Assembly: GCA_949292425.1 (NCBI GenBank)
Contig: CASEZK010000022.1
Span: forward strand, 1 to 50,694
Source: an uncultured Oscillospiraceae bacterium
Lineage (GTDB): Bacteria; Bacillota; Clostridia; Oscillospirales; Acutalibacteraceae
Direction: 5' to 3'
DNA: 50,694 nt
A program made the position numbers and the translations under genes. Below the pieces are notes generated by a model. The model was given only the letters and a program-made list of their open reading frames with translations, was not told the DNA's origin and made no database searches. Each line of letters begins with the position of its first letter. Position 1 is the stretch's first letter. This document shows positions 25,990 to 34,407 of the stretch, in pieces.

Positions 25990-28158
25990 ATGAATAATAA
26001 GGTTTATAAAGTGCCAATAATTCTCCAAATGGAAGCTCTAGAATGCGGTGCAGCTTCACTTGCTATGATATTTGCGTATTACAAAAAGTATATACCGCTT
26101 GAGAGATTACGTTACGAGTGCAGTGTGTCTAGGGACGGTTGTAACGCTAAAAACATGTTACTTGCGGCGAGACATAATGGCATGGTTGCAAAGGGCTTTT
26201 CATATAACAGTGTTGAAAAGTTGCAAGAAAACGTATCATATCCTGCCATAATACACTGGAATTTTAACCATTTTGTGGTATTATGTGGCTTCAAGAATGA
26301 CAAAGCTATCATAGCCGACCCGGCTGCAGGTATGACTAAAGTTCCTATGGAAGAATTTAAAAAGTCGTTTACAGGAATAGCTTTAACTTTTACTCCAGGC
26401 GAAGATTTTGTTGCAGATGGAGAAAAACAAACTGTAATGAAGTTTTTACTGAAGAGATTGAACGGTGCGATTATTCCGCTTTGCTTTGTATTATTAGCAG
26501 GTCTTTTGTTGTCGATTACCGGTTCAATACAATCTGTATTTTCAAAGGTTTTCTCGGATAAAATCTTATATGGAGCAGATAGAAGCATAATGATGCCACT
26601 TTTGGGGGCAATGACACTCACACTGATCATAACGTTCACTTTAACGGGTTTGAGATCAATTTATTTGCTTAAGATAAAAGGGAAAATGAGTGTAAATTCT
26701 GGCATGTTGTTTATGTGGCATGTGTTAAGAATGCCGGTTGAATTTTTTTCGCAAAGATATACTGGAGATATCAGTTCCAGGCAAGATAGCAATGACACAG
26801 TAGCGCGAGCAATTTGCGATAGGGTAGCCCCGATTGTTTTGAATTTAATAATGATAGGGGTTTATTTTGCCGTACTAATCTATTACGACTGGGCTATGGC
26901 GTTGATAGGCTTAGCAGCAGCGCTCATAAATATACTTATCATAAAGCTTGTATCTAGGCAAAATGAAAACGATAATAAAGCATTATCTAGAGATGGTGGA
27001 CAACTTCAGGGCAGCACGGTTGCAGGTATTAGTATGATAGAAACGATAAAATCTAGCGGCTGTGAAGCAGGGTTTTTCCAGAAATGGATAGGCTATCAAA
27101 CTAAATATTCAAACGGTGTCCAAAAAATAAGAGAAAGAAACGCATATGTTTCTATCTTGCCTTCCTTGATAAAAGGTTTTGCGGATATAGTAATACTGCT
27201 CTTAGGTGTTTACAATATCTTAATGGGACGATTTACAGCAGGTACGCTATTGGCATTTCAAAGTTTCTTAAGTCAGTTTTTATCTCCTGTTTCAGACCTA
27301 GTTGGAATAGGTCAAGAAATTCAGGCATTAAGCGGAGATACAGAGAAAATAGAAGACGTATTGAGGTACCAGCCGGATGTTAAAATAGATCTCAATGAAA
27401 CAAATGATCCTGCTTTTAACAAAAAAGATTTTAAAAAATTAAATGGAAAAGTTGAAATAAAAGATGTGACGTTTTCGTACAGTCCGCTTTCAGCTCCTGT
27501 TTTGAAGGATTTAAACATCAAAGCGGAAAAAGGTCAAATGATAGCTCTGGTGGGAGGAAGCGGTAGTGGTAAATCTACCATTTCAAAACTAATAGCGGGA
27601 CTTTATCCTGTGGAACATGGCGAGATTTTATTTGACGGAAAGAAAATCTCTGAAATAGATAGGCTAGTTTATAGAGGTTCGCTTTCTATGGTGGACCAAG
27701 AAGTTACTTTGTTCCAGGATACCATCCGTAACAATATCACCATGTGGGATACTTCCATAGATGAAGAGACGCTGATAAAAGCTTGCAAAGACGCGTGCAT
27801 ACATGATGATATACTGTTGAGGGAAAACGGCTACAATCATGTTTTAGTTGAAAACGGAAAGGACTTTTCAGGAGGACAGAGGCAGAGATTTGAAATCGCT
27901 AGAGCATTTGTTGCAAACCCAAGCATTATGATTCTGGACGAAGCGACGTCTGCTCTGGACCCGACCACAGAAAAAGCTGTGATGGATGCAGTAAGAAGAA
28001 GAGGAATAACTTGCTTTATAGTTGCACATAGACTGTCTACCATCAGAGATGCAGATGAGATAGTTATGTTGGAGCATGGAGAGATAGTAGAAAGAGGTAC
28101 ACACAAAGAATTAATAGAACTCGATGGAAAATATGCTCGTTTAGTTAAGAGCGAGTAG
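25990..28158 (+). CDS. NHLM-type ABC exporter with C39 peptidase domain
   Basis: 722 residues (TIGR03796-like). The N-terminal C39 peptidase (about 1-135) cleaves leaders after GG; catalytic residues are C19 (EALECGAAS), H94 (FNHFVVL) and D110 (ADPAAG). Six membrane segments follow (about 160-430). The ATPase has Walker A GGSGSGKST near residue 520, signature FSGGQRQR near 626 and Walker B IMILDEATSALD near 646. It should cut the Nif11-type leaders and export the cores. AAAGGAGAAAGG precedes the ATG. All catalytic residues are present. Confidence 0.95.
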   Translation: MNNKVYKVPIILQMEALECGAASLAMIFAYYKKYIPLERLRYECSVSRDGCNAKNMLLAARHNGMVAKGFSYNSVEKLQENVSYPAIIHWNFNHFVVLCGFKNDKAIIADPAAGMTKVPMEEFKKSFTGIALTFTPGEDFVADGEKQTVMKFLLKRLNGAIIPLCFVLLAGLLLSITGSIQSVFSKVFSDKILYGADRSIMMPLLGAMTLTLIITFTLTGLRSIYLLKIKGKMSVNSGMLFMWHVLRMPVEFFSQRYTGDISSRQDSNDTVARAICDRVAPIVLNLIMIGVYFAVLIYYDWAMALIGLAAALINILIIKLVSRQNENDNKALSRDGGQLQGSTVAGISMIETIKSSGCEAGFFQKWIGYQTKYSNGVQKIRERNAYVSILPSLIKGFADIVILLLGVYNILMGRFTAGTLLAFQSFLSQFLSPVSDLVGIGQEIQALSGDTEKIEDVLRYQPDVKIDLNETNDPAFNKKDFKKLNGKVEIKDVTFSYSPLSAPVLKDLNIKAEKGQMIALVGGSGSGKSTISKLIAGLYPVEHGEILFDGKKISEIDRLVYRGSLSMVDQEVTLFQDTIRNNITMWDTSIDEETLIKACKDACIHDDILLRENGYNHVLVENGKDFSGGQRQRFEIARAFVANPSIMILDEATSALDPTTEKAVMDAVRRRGITCFIVAHRLSTIRDADEIVMLEHGEIVERGTHKELIELDGKYARLVKSE

Positions 28159-28174
28159 AAAGGAGGCTAAATAA

Positions 28175-30364
28175 ATGGATTTTTCAGAAAAGGTTAAAAG
28201 TAAGAAATTACTTGAAAAAGACATGTTCAAAGAGGCGTGCAATGAGATAACGAAATCGGCTGTTGGGAACAGTTTTGAAGAAGACTTTAAGAACAATTTA
28301 AATAAAAATAAAGATGTCCAACTTGCAGCAGCATTAGACAGAGTTACCGATTACTATAACATGGACAGAATTGTCTTGAGCAAATATGATATGCAAGATG
28401 ATTCAAACTTAGACACAGCTCTTGGCATAACAGGGCTTACGCGCCGTGAGGTAGCATTAAAGAGAAGCTGGTGGGTTCACGGTGAAGGCCCAATAATAGC
28501 GCAAACTAAAGAAGGTAAAATAGTTACACTTATTCCCAAAAAATTTGGTGGGTACGCATATACAGATCCGGTTACGGAAAAGGTAATAAGCATAAATAAA
28601 AGTACAGCTCAAAACATTTCAGCTTTTGGCAAATGTTTTTATAAGCCATTCCCGAATGATAGATCGATGAATGTTAGAGATTTAATCAAATATGTCTTAA
28701 GGTCATTTTCAATTTTTGATATATCTTTTTTAGCGGGAATAGCGATAGTTGTAAGCTTAATGGGACTCGTAATGCCAAAAATTACGCAAATTATTTATAA
28801 CCAGATTATACCTTCCGGGACGATAAAAGATATTTTCCCTATGGGAGCGCTTCTTTTAGGAGTTACATTTGGTTCGACTATATTTAGCCTGTTTCAGTCC
28901 TTATGGATAGCGAGAATAGGCGACAAAATACAATTCAGCACACAAGGAGCACTGTGGATAAGGCTTTTGAATTTGCCTATTGGTTTTTTCAAAAATTACG
29001 GTTCAGGAGACCTTGCGGTAAGGACATTTAGACTGAACCAAATATGTAGTTCCATAAGTGGAAATTTAATGCCTACGATGTTAACGGTTGTTTTCTCTTT
29101 TGTATATTTGTGGCAAATAACGTCTTTGTCGGCAAGTTTCTTTTTGCCTACAACGTTGATTATTCTTTGCATGTTGGCATCTAACCTTTTAAATGGATAT
29201 TTTTATACAAGGCTTAACAAAGAGGCCAGTAAAATATCACCGGCGTTAAATAGTACGGTTTACCAATTGTTTAGTGGAATTTCAAAAATTAAAGTAGCAG
29301 GTGCTGAGGTTAGAGCATTTTCAATATGGGCAAAACTTTACTCTAAACTAGCAAAGATACAATTTTCACCCAACATGTTTATAAAGCTTTCAGGCGCTAT
29401 AAATGGGGCTATTAGCTTAGGTGGCACAATGCTTATTTATTGGATTGTATATTCTAGTAACATACCACCGGCTGATTATATGGCATTTAATGCGGCATTC
29501 GGAGCGTTCTCTGCATCTATATTGCAAATATCCGGAATAGTAACGGAAATAGCTTACTTAAAGCCATCTATCGAGCTGCTAGAGCCTATTTTAAAGGAAG
29601 TTCCGGAATCGAATGCTAATAGAATTAAAGTTGATTCTATTTCTGGAAAAATTGATATAAACCATTTGAAGTTTAGATATGATAAGGACAGCCCGCTCAT
29701 TATTGATGACTTGAATTTATCTATTAAAAAAGGTGAATACTTAGGAATAGTAGGGTCAACAGGTTGTGGAAAATCAACGTTGTTTAGACTGTTGCTAGGG
29801 TTTGAGAAACCTCAATCGGGCGGAGTTTATTTTGATAATCAAAGTTTAAGTAAGTTAGACCTTCATAGTGTAAGGCGTAAGATCGGTATAGTTCTTCAAA
29901 ATGGTAAACTGTTTGCAGACAGCATTTTTGCAAATATAACTATCACTAACCCAAACGCTACGATGGATGACGCATGGGTAGCGGCGGAAAAAGCCGGTTG
30001 TGCAGAAGATATAAAGAGCATGCCTATGGGTATGCACACCATGGTTTCTGAAGATGGTGGAGGTATTTCAGGTGGTCAAAAGCAGAGAATAATGATAGCA
30101 AGGGCGCTTATATCGAACCCGGAACTTTTGATGTTTGACGAGGCTACATCGGCGCTAGACAATATCACTCAATCTATAGTTGTAGACACATTAGAGAAAA
30201 TGGATATAACGAGGATAGTCATAGCTCACAGACTGTCGACGATAAAAAAATGTGATAGGATAGTTTATTTGCATAAAGGGAAAATAGTAGAAGAAGGAAC
30301 CTACGATGAGCTGATGGCGTTGAATGGGCGCTTTGCAGAGATGGCAAAACGTCAGCTGGTTTAG
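28175..30364 (+). CDS. NHLM-type ABC exporter, permease/ATPase without peptidase
   Basis: 729 residues (TIGR03797-like). Partner of the peptidase-bearing exporter. The N-terminal 165 or so residues are a non-peptidase domain with the GLTRREVALKRSWWVHGEGPII segment typical of this subunit. Then come about six membrane segments (180-460) and an ATPase with Walker A GSTGCGKST near 530, signature ISGGQKQR near 631 and Walker B LLMFDEATSALD near 652. It starts 16 bp after the first exporter with AAAGGAGG upstream. The two probably form a heterodimer or act in series. The first precursor gene starts 13 bp after its stop. Confidence 0.94.
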   Translation: MDFSEKVKSKKLLEKDMFKEACNEITKSAVGNSFEEDFKNNLNKNKDVQLAAALDRVTDYYNMDRIVLSKYDMQDDSNLDTALGITGLTRREVALKRSWWVHGEGPIIAQTKEGKIVTLIPKKFGGYAYTDPVTEKVISINKSTAQNISAFGKCFYKPFPNDRSMNVRDLIKYVLRSFSIFDISFLAGIAIVVSLMGLVMPKITQIIYNQIIPSGTIKDIFPMGALLLGVTFGSTIFSLFQSLWIARIGDKIQFSTQGALWIRLLNLPIGFFKNYGSGDLAVRTFRLNQICSSISGNLMPTMLTVVFSFVYLWQITSLSASFFLPTTLIILCMLASNLLNGYFYTRLNKEASKISPALNSTVYQLFSGISKIKVAGAEVRAFSIWAKLYSKLAKIQFSPNMFIKLSGAINGAISLGGTMLIYWIVYSSNIPPADYMAFNAAFGAFSASILQISGIVTEIAYLKPSIELLEPILKEVPESNANRIKVDSISGKIDINHLKFRYDKDSPLIIDDLNLSIKKGEYLGIVGSTGCGKSTLFRLLLGFEKPQSGGVYFDNQSLSKLDLHSVRRKIGIVLQNGKLFADSIFANITITNPNATMDDAWVAAEKAGCAEDIKSMPMGMHTMVSEDGGGISGGQKQRIMIARALISNPELLMFDEATSALDNITQSIVVDTLEKMDITRIVIAHRLSTIKKCDRIVYLHKGKIVEEGTYDELMALNGRFAEMAKRQLV

Positions 30365-30377
30365 GGGGGTGAGTGAG

Positions 30378-30668
30378 TTGAGGAAAGAGCTAAGATGTTT
30401 TTTTGAAAAACTTTTCACAGAACCTGAATTTCGTCAGATATTTGCAAGCACTAAATCGGCAAGAGAAGGCTATGAACTAGCTAAGCCTTATTTGAGCGAG
30501 ACAACTTTTGAGGAGTTTAAAGATGGAATAAGCTATGTGCATGGGAAACTTTATGATAAGCATTATAAAGAGATGTCTGAGTTTGACCTAGAAAACATTT
30601 CTGGGGGAGTAAAAGACGAATTTGTTAGCATTGTTGGTTTCTTAAACAACTTAAATGATTACATGTGA
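30378..30668 (+). CDS. Nif11-type precursor 1
   Basis: 96 residues from the TTG at 30378, just after a GGGGGGTGAG site; an in-frame ATG at 30324 would lie inside the exporter gene and is unlikely. The 77-residue leader ends in FDLENISGG, and the 19-residue core is VKDEFVSIVGFLNNLNDYM, hydrophobic with no Cys. The leader is of the long type, with EGYELAKPYL and a later FKDGISYVHGKLY insertion, shared with precursor 2 and with the large protein at 12947. Its stop overlaps the upstream region of precursor 2. Confidence 0.8.
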   Translation: MRKELRCFFEKLFTEPEFRQIFASTKSAREGYELAKPYLSETTFEEFKDGISYVHGKLYDKHYKEMSEFDLENISGGVKDEFVSIVGFLNNLNDYM

Positions 30669-30682
30669 TGGGAGATGCTTAT

Positions 30683-30964
30683 ATGGAAAAATTTTTAGAT
30701 TGCTTAACGGAAGATGAAGATTTGAGATCTTTCTTTTTAATGCAAAACTCTATTGATGGTGCATATGAGGTAGCCAAGCCTTTTCTTGATGAAGATATGA
30801 CTAAAGATAAATTTTCAAAAGAAATGACAGGACTTGCAAGAAACATTATTGAAAGTGGAGAACTTTCTGATGATAAGCTAAGCAATGTAGCGGGTGGAGT
30901 AATGATAGCTCCATGGAAAGTAATAGGGGCTTGCGAAGACCCAAAAAGGTTCCAAGCAAAGTAA
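30683..30964 (+). CDS. Nif11-type precursor 2
   Basis: 93 residues from the ATG at 30683, with GGGAGA 7 bases upstream. The 72-residue leader ends in ELSDDKLSNVAGG; the 21-residue core is VMIAPWKVIGACEDPKRFQAK with one Cys. The leader is the closest match in the array to the large protein at 12947 (shared Y-x-x-A, KxxFxxxM, ELSxxxL). A terminator-like hairpin follows it, separating precursors 1-2 from the rest. Confidence 0.82.
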   Translation: MEKFLDCLTEDEDLRSFFLMQNSIDGAYEVAKPFLDEDMTKDKFSKEMTGLARNIIESGELSDDKLSNVAGGVMIAPWKVIGACEDPKRFQAK

Positions 30965-30975
30965 TGCATAAATTT

Positions 30976-31029
30976 GTAAGCTGAGGGTTGGATTTTTATG
31001 AAGGGGTGGGAAGGGCAGCTTACGTTTTT
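30976..31029 (+). terminator. Intra-operon hairpin, possible partial terminator 1
   Basis: GTAAGCTG (30976-30983) pairs perfectly with CAGCTTAC (31016-31023) across a 32-base loop and is followed by GTTTTTA. A partial terminator here would give the transporters and precursors 1-2 a different dose from the downstream precursors. The surrounding 150-bp gap contains no clear promoter. Confidence 0.5.
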
Positions 31030-31113
31030 ATAAGATGAGAAAGGGGGCTGTAGTACAAGTTAAGCATAATTTTAAAATTACAAAGAAAATTTAAATTTGA
31101 AAGGGTGGTCAAA

Positions 31114-31449
31114 ATGAAAGGTATACAAGAATTTTTAAAGGATCTAAAGACAAATGAGGAACTAGCAAAGAAATTTAAAGGTGTTGAAGAGGCAGAAGAT
31201 ATAGTGAAATTAGCAAAAGGAAATGGTTATGAGTTTACAGAAGACGATTACATGGATGCGCAAATGGATTCAGTTTCGGGAGGCTTTGACATAGGTTCAT
31301 TATTTAAGACGGTTAAAGATGTAGTAAACGATGATGGCTGGAGATACACGGAAGATAATAATATTGCCTTTAATAAGGAAACGGGTAGGCTGTGTGCTTA
31401 TAACAATGCGAAAAATGGTTGGGAAGATATAGGTACTATAAAACTTTAA
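31114..31449 (+). CDS. Nif11-type precursor 3
   Basis: 111 residues from the ATG at 31114 (GGGTGG upstream); GTG at 31105 is less likely. The 57-residue leader (KGIQEFLKDLKTNEELAKKF start) ends in AQMDSVSGG. The 54-residue core has one Cys, two W and a segment NIAFNKETGRLCAYN that resembles part of the core of precursor 10. It looks more like a small folded domain than a short bacteriocin. Confidence 0.85.
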   Translation: MKGIQEFLKDLKTNEELAKKFKGVEEAEDIVKLAKGNGYEFTEDDYMDAQMDSVSGGFDIGSLFKTVKDVVNDDGWRYTEDNNIAFNKETGRLCAYNNAKNGWEDIGTIKL

Positions 31450-31526
31450 TATGCGAAATTAGTGTAAATTTTTATTTAGAAGAATAAATTTATTTGAATG
31501 AAATTGAAAAAGGAGGGAGTAATGGG

Positions 31527-31907
31527 ATGAAGGGTATAAACGCGTGGGCAAAAGAGTTAAAACATAATGAAAAATTTGCTAGAAAATTCGAGTGTGTCCA
31601 GACTGTGCAGGATATATTGAACTTAGCAAAGAAAAATGGGTACTATTTTACTGCAGAAGAACTTAAAAATTGTGATTTAAACTCTGTAACTGGAGGAGCA
31701 GGGGCAATAGGAGATTTGGGCAATGTTATTAGTAGTGCAGCCTCTAGTGGCTGTCCCTCTGCTGGTAACATAACTGTTAATCCGAATATTAATCCGAATA
31801 TTAACACAGATATAAATATAAACAAAGTTAGCAATTCTGCAACAGCTACTGCTAAACATGCGACAGCACAATCTAACCCTAATATAAATATTTTAAATAG
31901 TAAATAG
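31527..31907 (+). CDS. Nif11-type precursor 4 (longest core)
   Basis: 126 residues from the ATG at 31527; AAGGAGGG lies about 11 bases upstream. The 57-residue leader ends in LNSVTGG and is nearly the same as that of precursor 5. The 69-residue core starts AGAIGDLGNVISSAASSGC, has one Cys, an NPNINPNINTDININ repeat of Asn and Ile, and then SATATAKHATAQ...NINI. The alternating pattern suggests extended beta structure. Core motif shared with precursors 5, 6, 7 and 9. Confidence 0.85.
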   Translation: MKGINAWAKELKHNEKFARKFECVQTVQDILNLAKKNGYYFTAEELKNCDLNSVTGGAGAIGDLGNVISSAASSGCPSAGNITVNPNINPNINTDININKVSNSATATAKHATAQSNPNINILNSK

Positions 31908-31930
31908 GTTATTGACTAGGAGGTAGAAAA

Positions 31931-32269
31931 ATGAATAAAAACGGAATAATTACGTGGGCGAAGGAATTAAAGCATAATGAAAAATTTGCGAAGAAGTTTG
32001 AAGGGGTGAATACGGTACAGGATATTTTAAATGTAGCTAAGCAAAATGGCTATGAGTTTTCTGAAAAAGAGTTATTAGATTTAGATTTAGACTCTGTTTC
32101 TGGTGGTCTTCTTAATGCTAAAGCTAGGGCTGACTTAAAAGCAGGAATATTTACAGATGTTAAAACAAAAAAACAAGAACTTAATGTTATAAAAGCAAAC
32201 CAGACCGCAACGGCTACAGGCCAAGAGGCTATAGCTTACAACGAGGGCAATATAAATATCGGAAAATAG
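31931..32269 (+). CDS. Nif11-type precursor 5
   Basis: 112 residues, ATG after TAGGAGGTAG. The 59-residue leader ends in LDLDSVSGG; the stretch WAKELKHNEKFA and VQDILN match precursor 4 almost exactly, indicating a recent duplication. The 53-residue core is quite different at its start (LLNAKARADLKAG) but ends in QTATATGQEAIAYN and GNINIGK, the shared motif. No Cys. A hairpin follows the gene. Confidence 0.85.
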   Translation: MNKNGIITWAKELKHNEKFAKKFEGVNTVQDILNVAKQNGYEFSEKELLDLDLDSVSGGLLNAKARADLKAGIFTDVKTKKQELNVIKANQTATATGQEAIAYNEGNINIGK

Positions 32270-32285
32270 GTAATATGTTTAGATG

Positions 32286-32331
32286 AGCTGCAAGTTTATA
32301 TTTGAAATAATGTGACCTTGCAGCTATATTT
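32286..32331 (+). terminator. Intra-operon hairpin, possible partial terminator 2
   Basis: AGCTGCAAG (32286-32294) pairs perfectly with CTTGCAGCT (32317-32325), followed by ATATTTTC. It lies between precursors 5 and 6 in an 81-bp gap. Together with the hairpin at 30976 it divides the array into 2 + 3 + 8 precursors. Confidence 0.5.
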
Positions 32332-32350
32332 TCAAAGAGGATGATTAAAG

Positions 32351-32611
32351 TTGAAGGATATAGTTAACTGGATAAAAGAGATACAAAAAAATGAAGAATT
32401 TGCTCAAAAATATAAAGGTTTGAAAGATGTAAAAAAAGTGATAAAACTTGCCAAAAAGGATGGGTATGAAATATCAAAGTTAGACCTTGAAGAAGCATCC
32501 GGAGGTAAACTTAACTTTGATGTTGACATAATAATAAAGAAAGTAAACACTAGTGCTACAGCTACTGGAGAAAATGCTATAGCACAGAATAATTCGACAA
32601 TAAATATGTAA
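32351..32611 (+). CDS. Nif11-type precursor 6
   Basis: 86 residues from a TTG start. The 52-residue leader is the shortest full one and ends in KLDLEEASGG. The 34-residue core begins KLNFDVDIIIKKV and ends TSATATGENAIAQNN-STINM, the clearest copy of the shared core motif. No Cys, one negatively charged start. AAAGAGG precedes it. Confidence 0.83.
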   Translation: MKDIVNWIKEIQKNEEFAQKYKGLKDVKKVIKLAKKDGYEISKLDLEEASGGKLNFDVDIIIKKVNTSATATGENAIAQNNSTINM

Positions 32612-32634
32612 AGTTTCAAGTGGGTGAGTAAAGA

Positions 32635-32913
32635 TTGAAAAGTTTCAAAGATCTAAAAGAAAAATTGAGTTATGATAAGGAATTAAGAAAAAAGTTTTCA
32701 GGTATAAATAGTGAAGAACAAGCACTTAAGCTAGCTAATGACTTAGGCTATGATATTACGTCTGATGACTTAGAAAATGACGATGAATTAAGAGATGATT
32801 TGCTGGAAATAGTGGCAGGGGGTAAAGGCGAGGCTACTATGGTAAATGTATCTGATATGGCAATTGGAGAAGGAAGCGCGGTGATAAACAGAGAGAAAAT
32901 ACGAGGAGAGTGA
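32635..32913 (+). CDS. Nif11-type precursor 7
   Basis: 92 residues from a TTG start (GTGGGTGAG upstream). The leader is 63 residues, the length shared by precursors 7-12, and ends in LLEIVAGG. The 29-residue core starts KGEATMVNVSDMAIGEGSAVIN, a weak form of the shared ATATG motif, and ends REKIRGE. No Cys. Precursor 8 starts 4 bp later. Confidence 0.83.
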   Translation: MKSFKDLKEKLSYDKELRKKFSGINSEEQALKLANDLGYDITSDDLENDDELRDDLLEIVAGGKGEATMVNVSDMAIGEGSAVINREKIRGE

Positions 32914-32917
32914 GAAC

Positions 32918-33157
32918 TTGAAGGGTATAAAAGAGTTAAAAGCAAAGTTAAATGAAGATGTAGAATTTAAAAAACGTTTTTGTGGTTTAAAAGACATAGA
33001 TGAAATGTTAGATTTAGCTATAAAAGAAGGCTACGAAGTGACTATGGACGAAATAAGTTGTGATCAAGAGCTGACTGACGATATGCTAGAAGCAATAGCT
33101 GGAGGAAGTAGAAAGAAGGACAAGCACAATCAAACTTTTAATATATATATAGAATAA
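32918..33157 (+). CDS. Nif11-type precursor 8 (very short, basic core)
   Basis: 79 residues from a TTG start with GAGGAGAGTGAG upstream. The 63-residue leader ends in MLEAIAGG. The core is only 16 residues, SRKKDKHNQTFNIYIE, with a basic start and an alternating FNIYIE end. No Cys. Confidence 0.82.
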   Translation: MKGIKELKAKLNEDVEFKKRFCGLKDIDEMLDLAIKEGYEVTMDEISCDQELTDDMLEAIAGGSRKKDKHNQTFNIYIE

Positions 33158-33175
33158 AAAATAGGAGGGATTTAT

Positions 33176-33469
33176 TTGAGGGACATAGAAAGATTAGAAG
33201 CGGAGCTAAAAATGAATGAAGAGTTAAAGGCTGAGCTTTATAAGGCCATAAATTTAGATGAGGCTGTGAGCATAGCCAGGGAAAGAGGTTTTAACATAAG
33301 TATAAAAGATTTGACGTGCGGCAAGGAACTTCCGGAATCGGTAATGGAATCTGTAGCTGGTGGAAAGGGACCACGCGTTACTAAAGTTAGTACAAGTGCG
33401 ATAGCAGTAGGTGATGACACTTTTGTTGAAACAGGGGTGAGCATTGATTTGAGGAGGAAAAAACGTTGA
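33176..33469 (+). CDS. Nif11-type precursor 9
   Basis: 97 residues from a TTG start (AGGAGGG upstream). The 63-residue leader ends in VMESVAGG and is the most divergent of its class. The 34-residue core KGPRVTKVSTSAIAVGDDTFV...SIDLRRKKR holds a variant of the shared motif and a basic tail. No Cys. It overlaps precursor 10 by 4 bp. Confidence 0.83.
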   Translation: MRDIERLEAELKMNEELKAELYKAINLDEAVSIARERGFNISIKDLTCGKELPESVMESVAGGKGPRVTKVSTSAIAVGDDTFVETGVSIDLRRKKR

Positions 33470-33780
33470 ATGGAATAGGAAAATTAAAGGAAAAATTAAA
33501 AAACGATAGAAGTTTTAAAGAGAAATTTAAAAATGTAAAAAGTGAAAAGGAAGCTGTAGAACTGGCGAAAGAATTAGGGCTTAAAGTAAGTGAAGAAGAC
33601 ATATTAAAAGACGAAGAGTTAAATGAAGATATGCTAGAGGCAGTGGCGGGAGGTAAAGGTGACACTATAAATACAACACAGTTCATGATAGATGACAGTG
33701 TAAAAGATTACAATATAGCTATAGATGAGAAGACAGGTAAAGTTCTGGAAGCTCACAAAAAAATGGAGGGCAAAACTTAA
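33466..33780 (+). CDS. Nif11-type precursor 10
   Basis: 104 residues from a TTG start (GAGGAGG upstream). The 63-residue leader ends in ELNEDMLEAVAGG, almost the same as precursor 11. The 41-residue core starts KGDTINTTQFMIDDSV and contains NIAIDEKTGKVLEA, similar to a segment of precursor 3. No Cys. Its stop overlaps the start of precursor 11 by one base, implying translational coupling. Confidence 0.84.
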   Translation: MNGIGKLKEKLKNDRSFKEKFKNVKSEKEAVELAKELGLKVSEEDILKDEELNEDMLEAVAGGKGDTINTTQFMIDDSVKDYNIAIDEKTGKVLEAHKKMEGKT

Positions 33781-34073
33781 TGAATGGAGTAAAGGAGTTT
33801 AAGGAAAAATTAAAAAATGATAAAGGGTTTAGAGAAAGATTTAAAAATATAAAAAATGAACAAGATGCTGTAAAATTGGCAAAACGTTTGGGTTTTGAAA
33901 TAAATGAGGAGGAAATTCTAAAAGATGAAGAGCTAAACGAAGACATGCTGGAGGCTGTAGCAGGAGGTAAAGGGGTTACGAGAACGGATTATGTAAATAT
34001 AGTATTGTCTAATGACAGTACAATATATGTGCCTGGAGAAGACAATACAGCTATTAAAGGTGGACAAACATAA
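33780..34073 (+). CDS. Nif11-type precursor 11
   Basis: 97 residues, ATG overlapping the previous stop; AAATGGAGGG upstream serves as ribosome site. The 63-residue leader is a close copy of that of precursor 10 (ILKDEELNEDMLEAVAGG kept unchanged), but the 34-residue core KGVTRTDYVNIVLSNDSTIY... is unrelated apart from the KG start. No Cys. This is leader conservation with core replacement. Confidence 0.84.
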   Translation: MNGVKEFKEKLKNDKGFRERFKNIKNEQDAVKLAKRLGFEINEEEILKDEELNEDMLEAVAGGKGVTRTDYVNIVLSNDSTIYVPGEDNTAIKGGQT

Positions 34074-34118
34074 AATTGTAGTGATTGAAAATTTTTAAAG
34101 GAAAGGAAGCTGTGGTAT

Positions 34119-34382
34119 ATGCAAAGAGGTTTAGAAGAATTTAAGGAAGCGCTATTAAGTGGAGAAGGACTAGAACTGAAGCTTAGTTCTGTTAAGTCAC
34201 TTGAAGATGTTTATGAAATTGCAAAAGAAGAGGGATACGATTTTACTTTAGAAGAGCTGGAAGACAGCGAGATATCAGATGATATTTTGGATTGTGTGGC
34301 AGGGGGTAAGGGTGACACATATAACAAGAAGCAAAGAATAATATTACCGGATGCGAAAAACAACACAGTGATATTTAAATAA
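34119..34382 (+). CDS. Nif11-type precursor 12
   Basis: 87 residues from the ATG at 34119 (GGAAAGGAAGC upstream). The 63-residue leader ends in ILDCVAGG. The 24-residue core KGDTYNKKQRIILPDAKNN... shares KGDTxN and the Q-x-x-I pattern with precursor 10. No Cys in the core. Confidence 0.83.
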   Translation: MQRGLEEFKEALLSGEGLELKLSSVKSLEDVYEIAKEEGYDFTLEELEDSEISDDILDCVAGGKGDTYNKKQRIILPDAKNNTVIFK

Positions 34383-34407
34383 TAATGAGGAAAAGGTGAG
34401 ATAAAAG

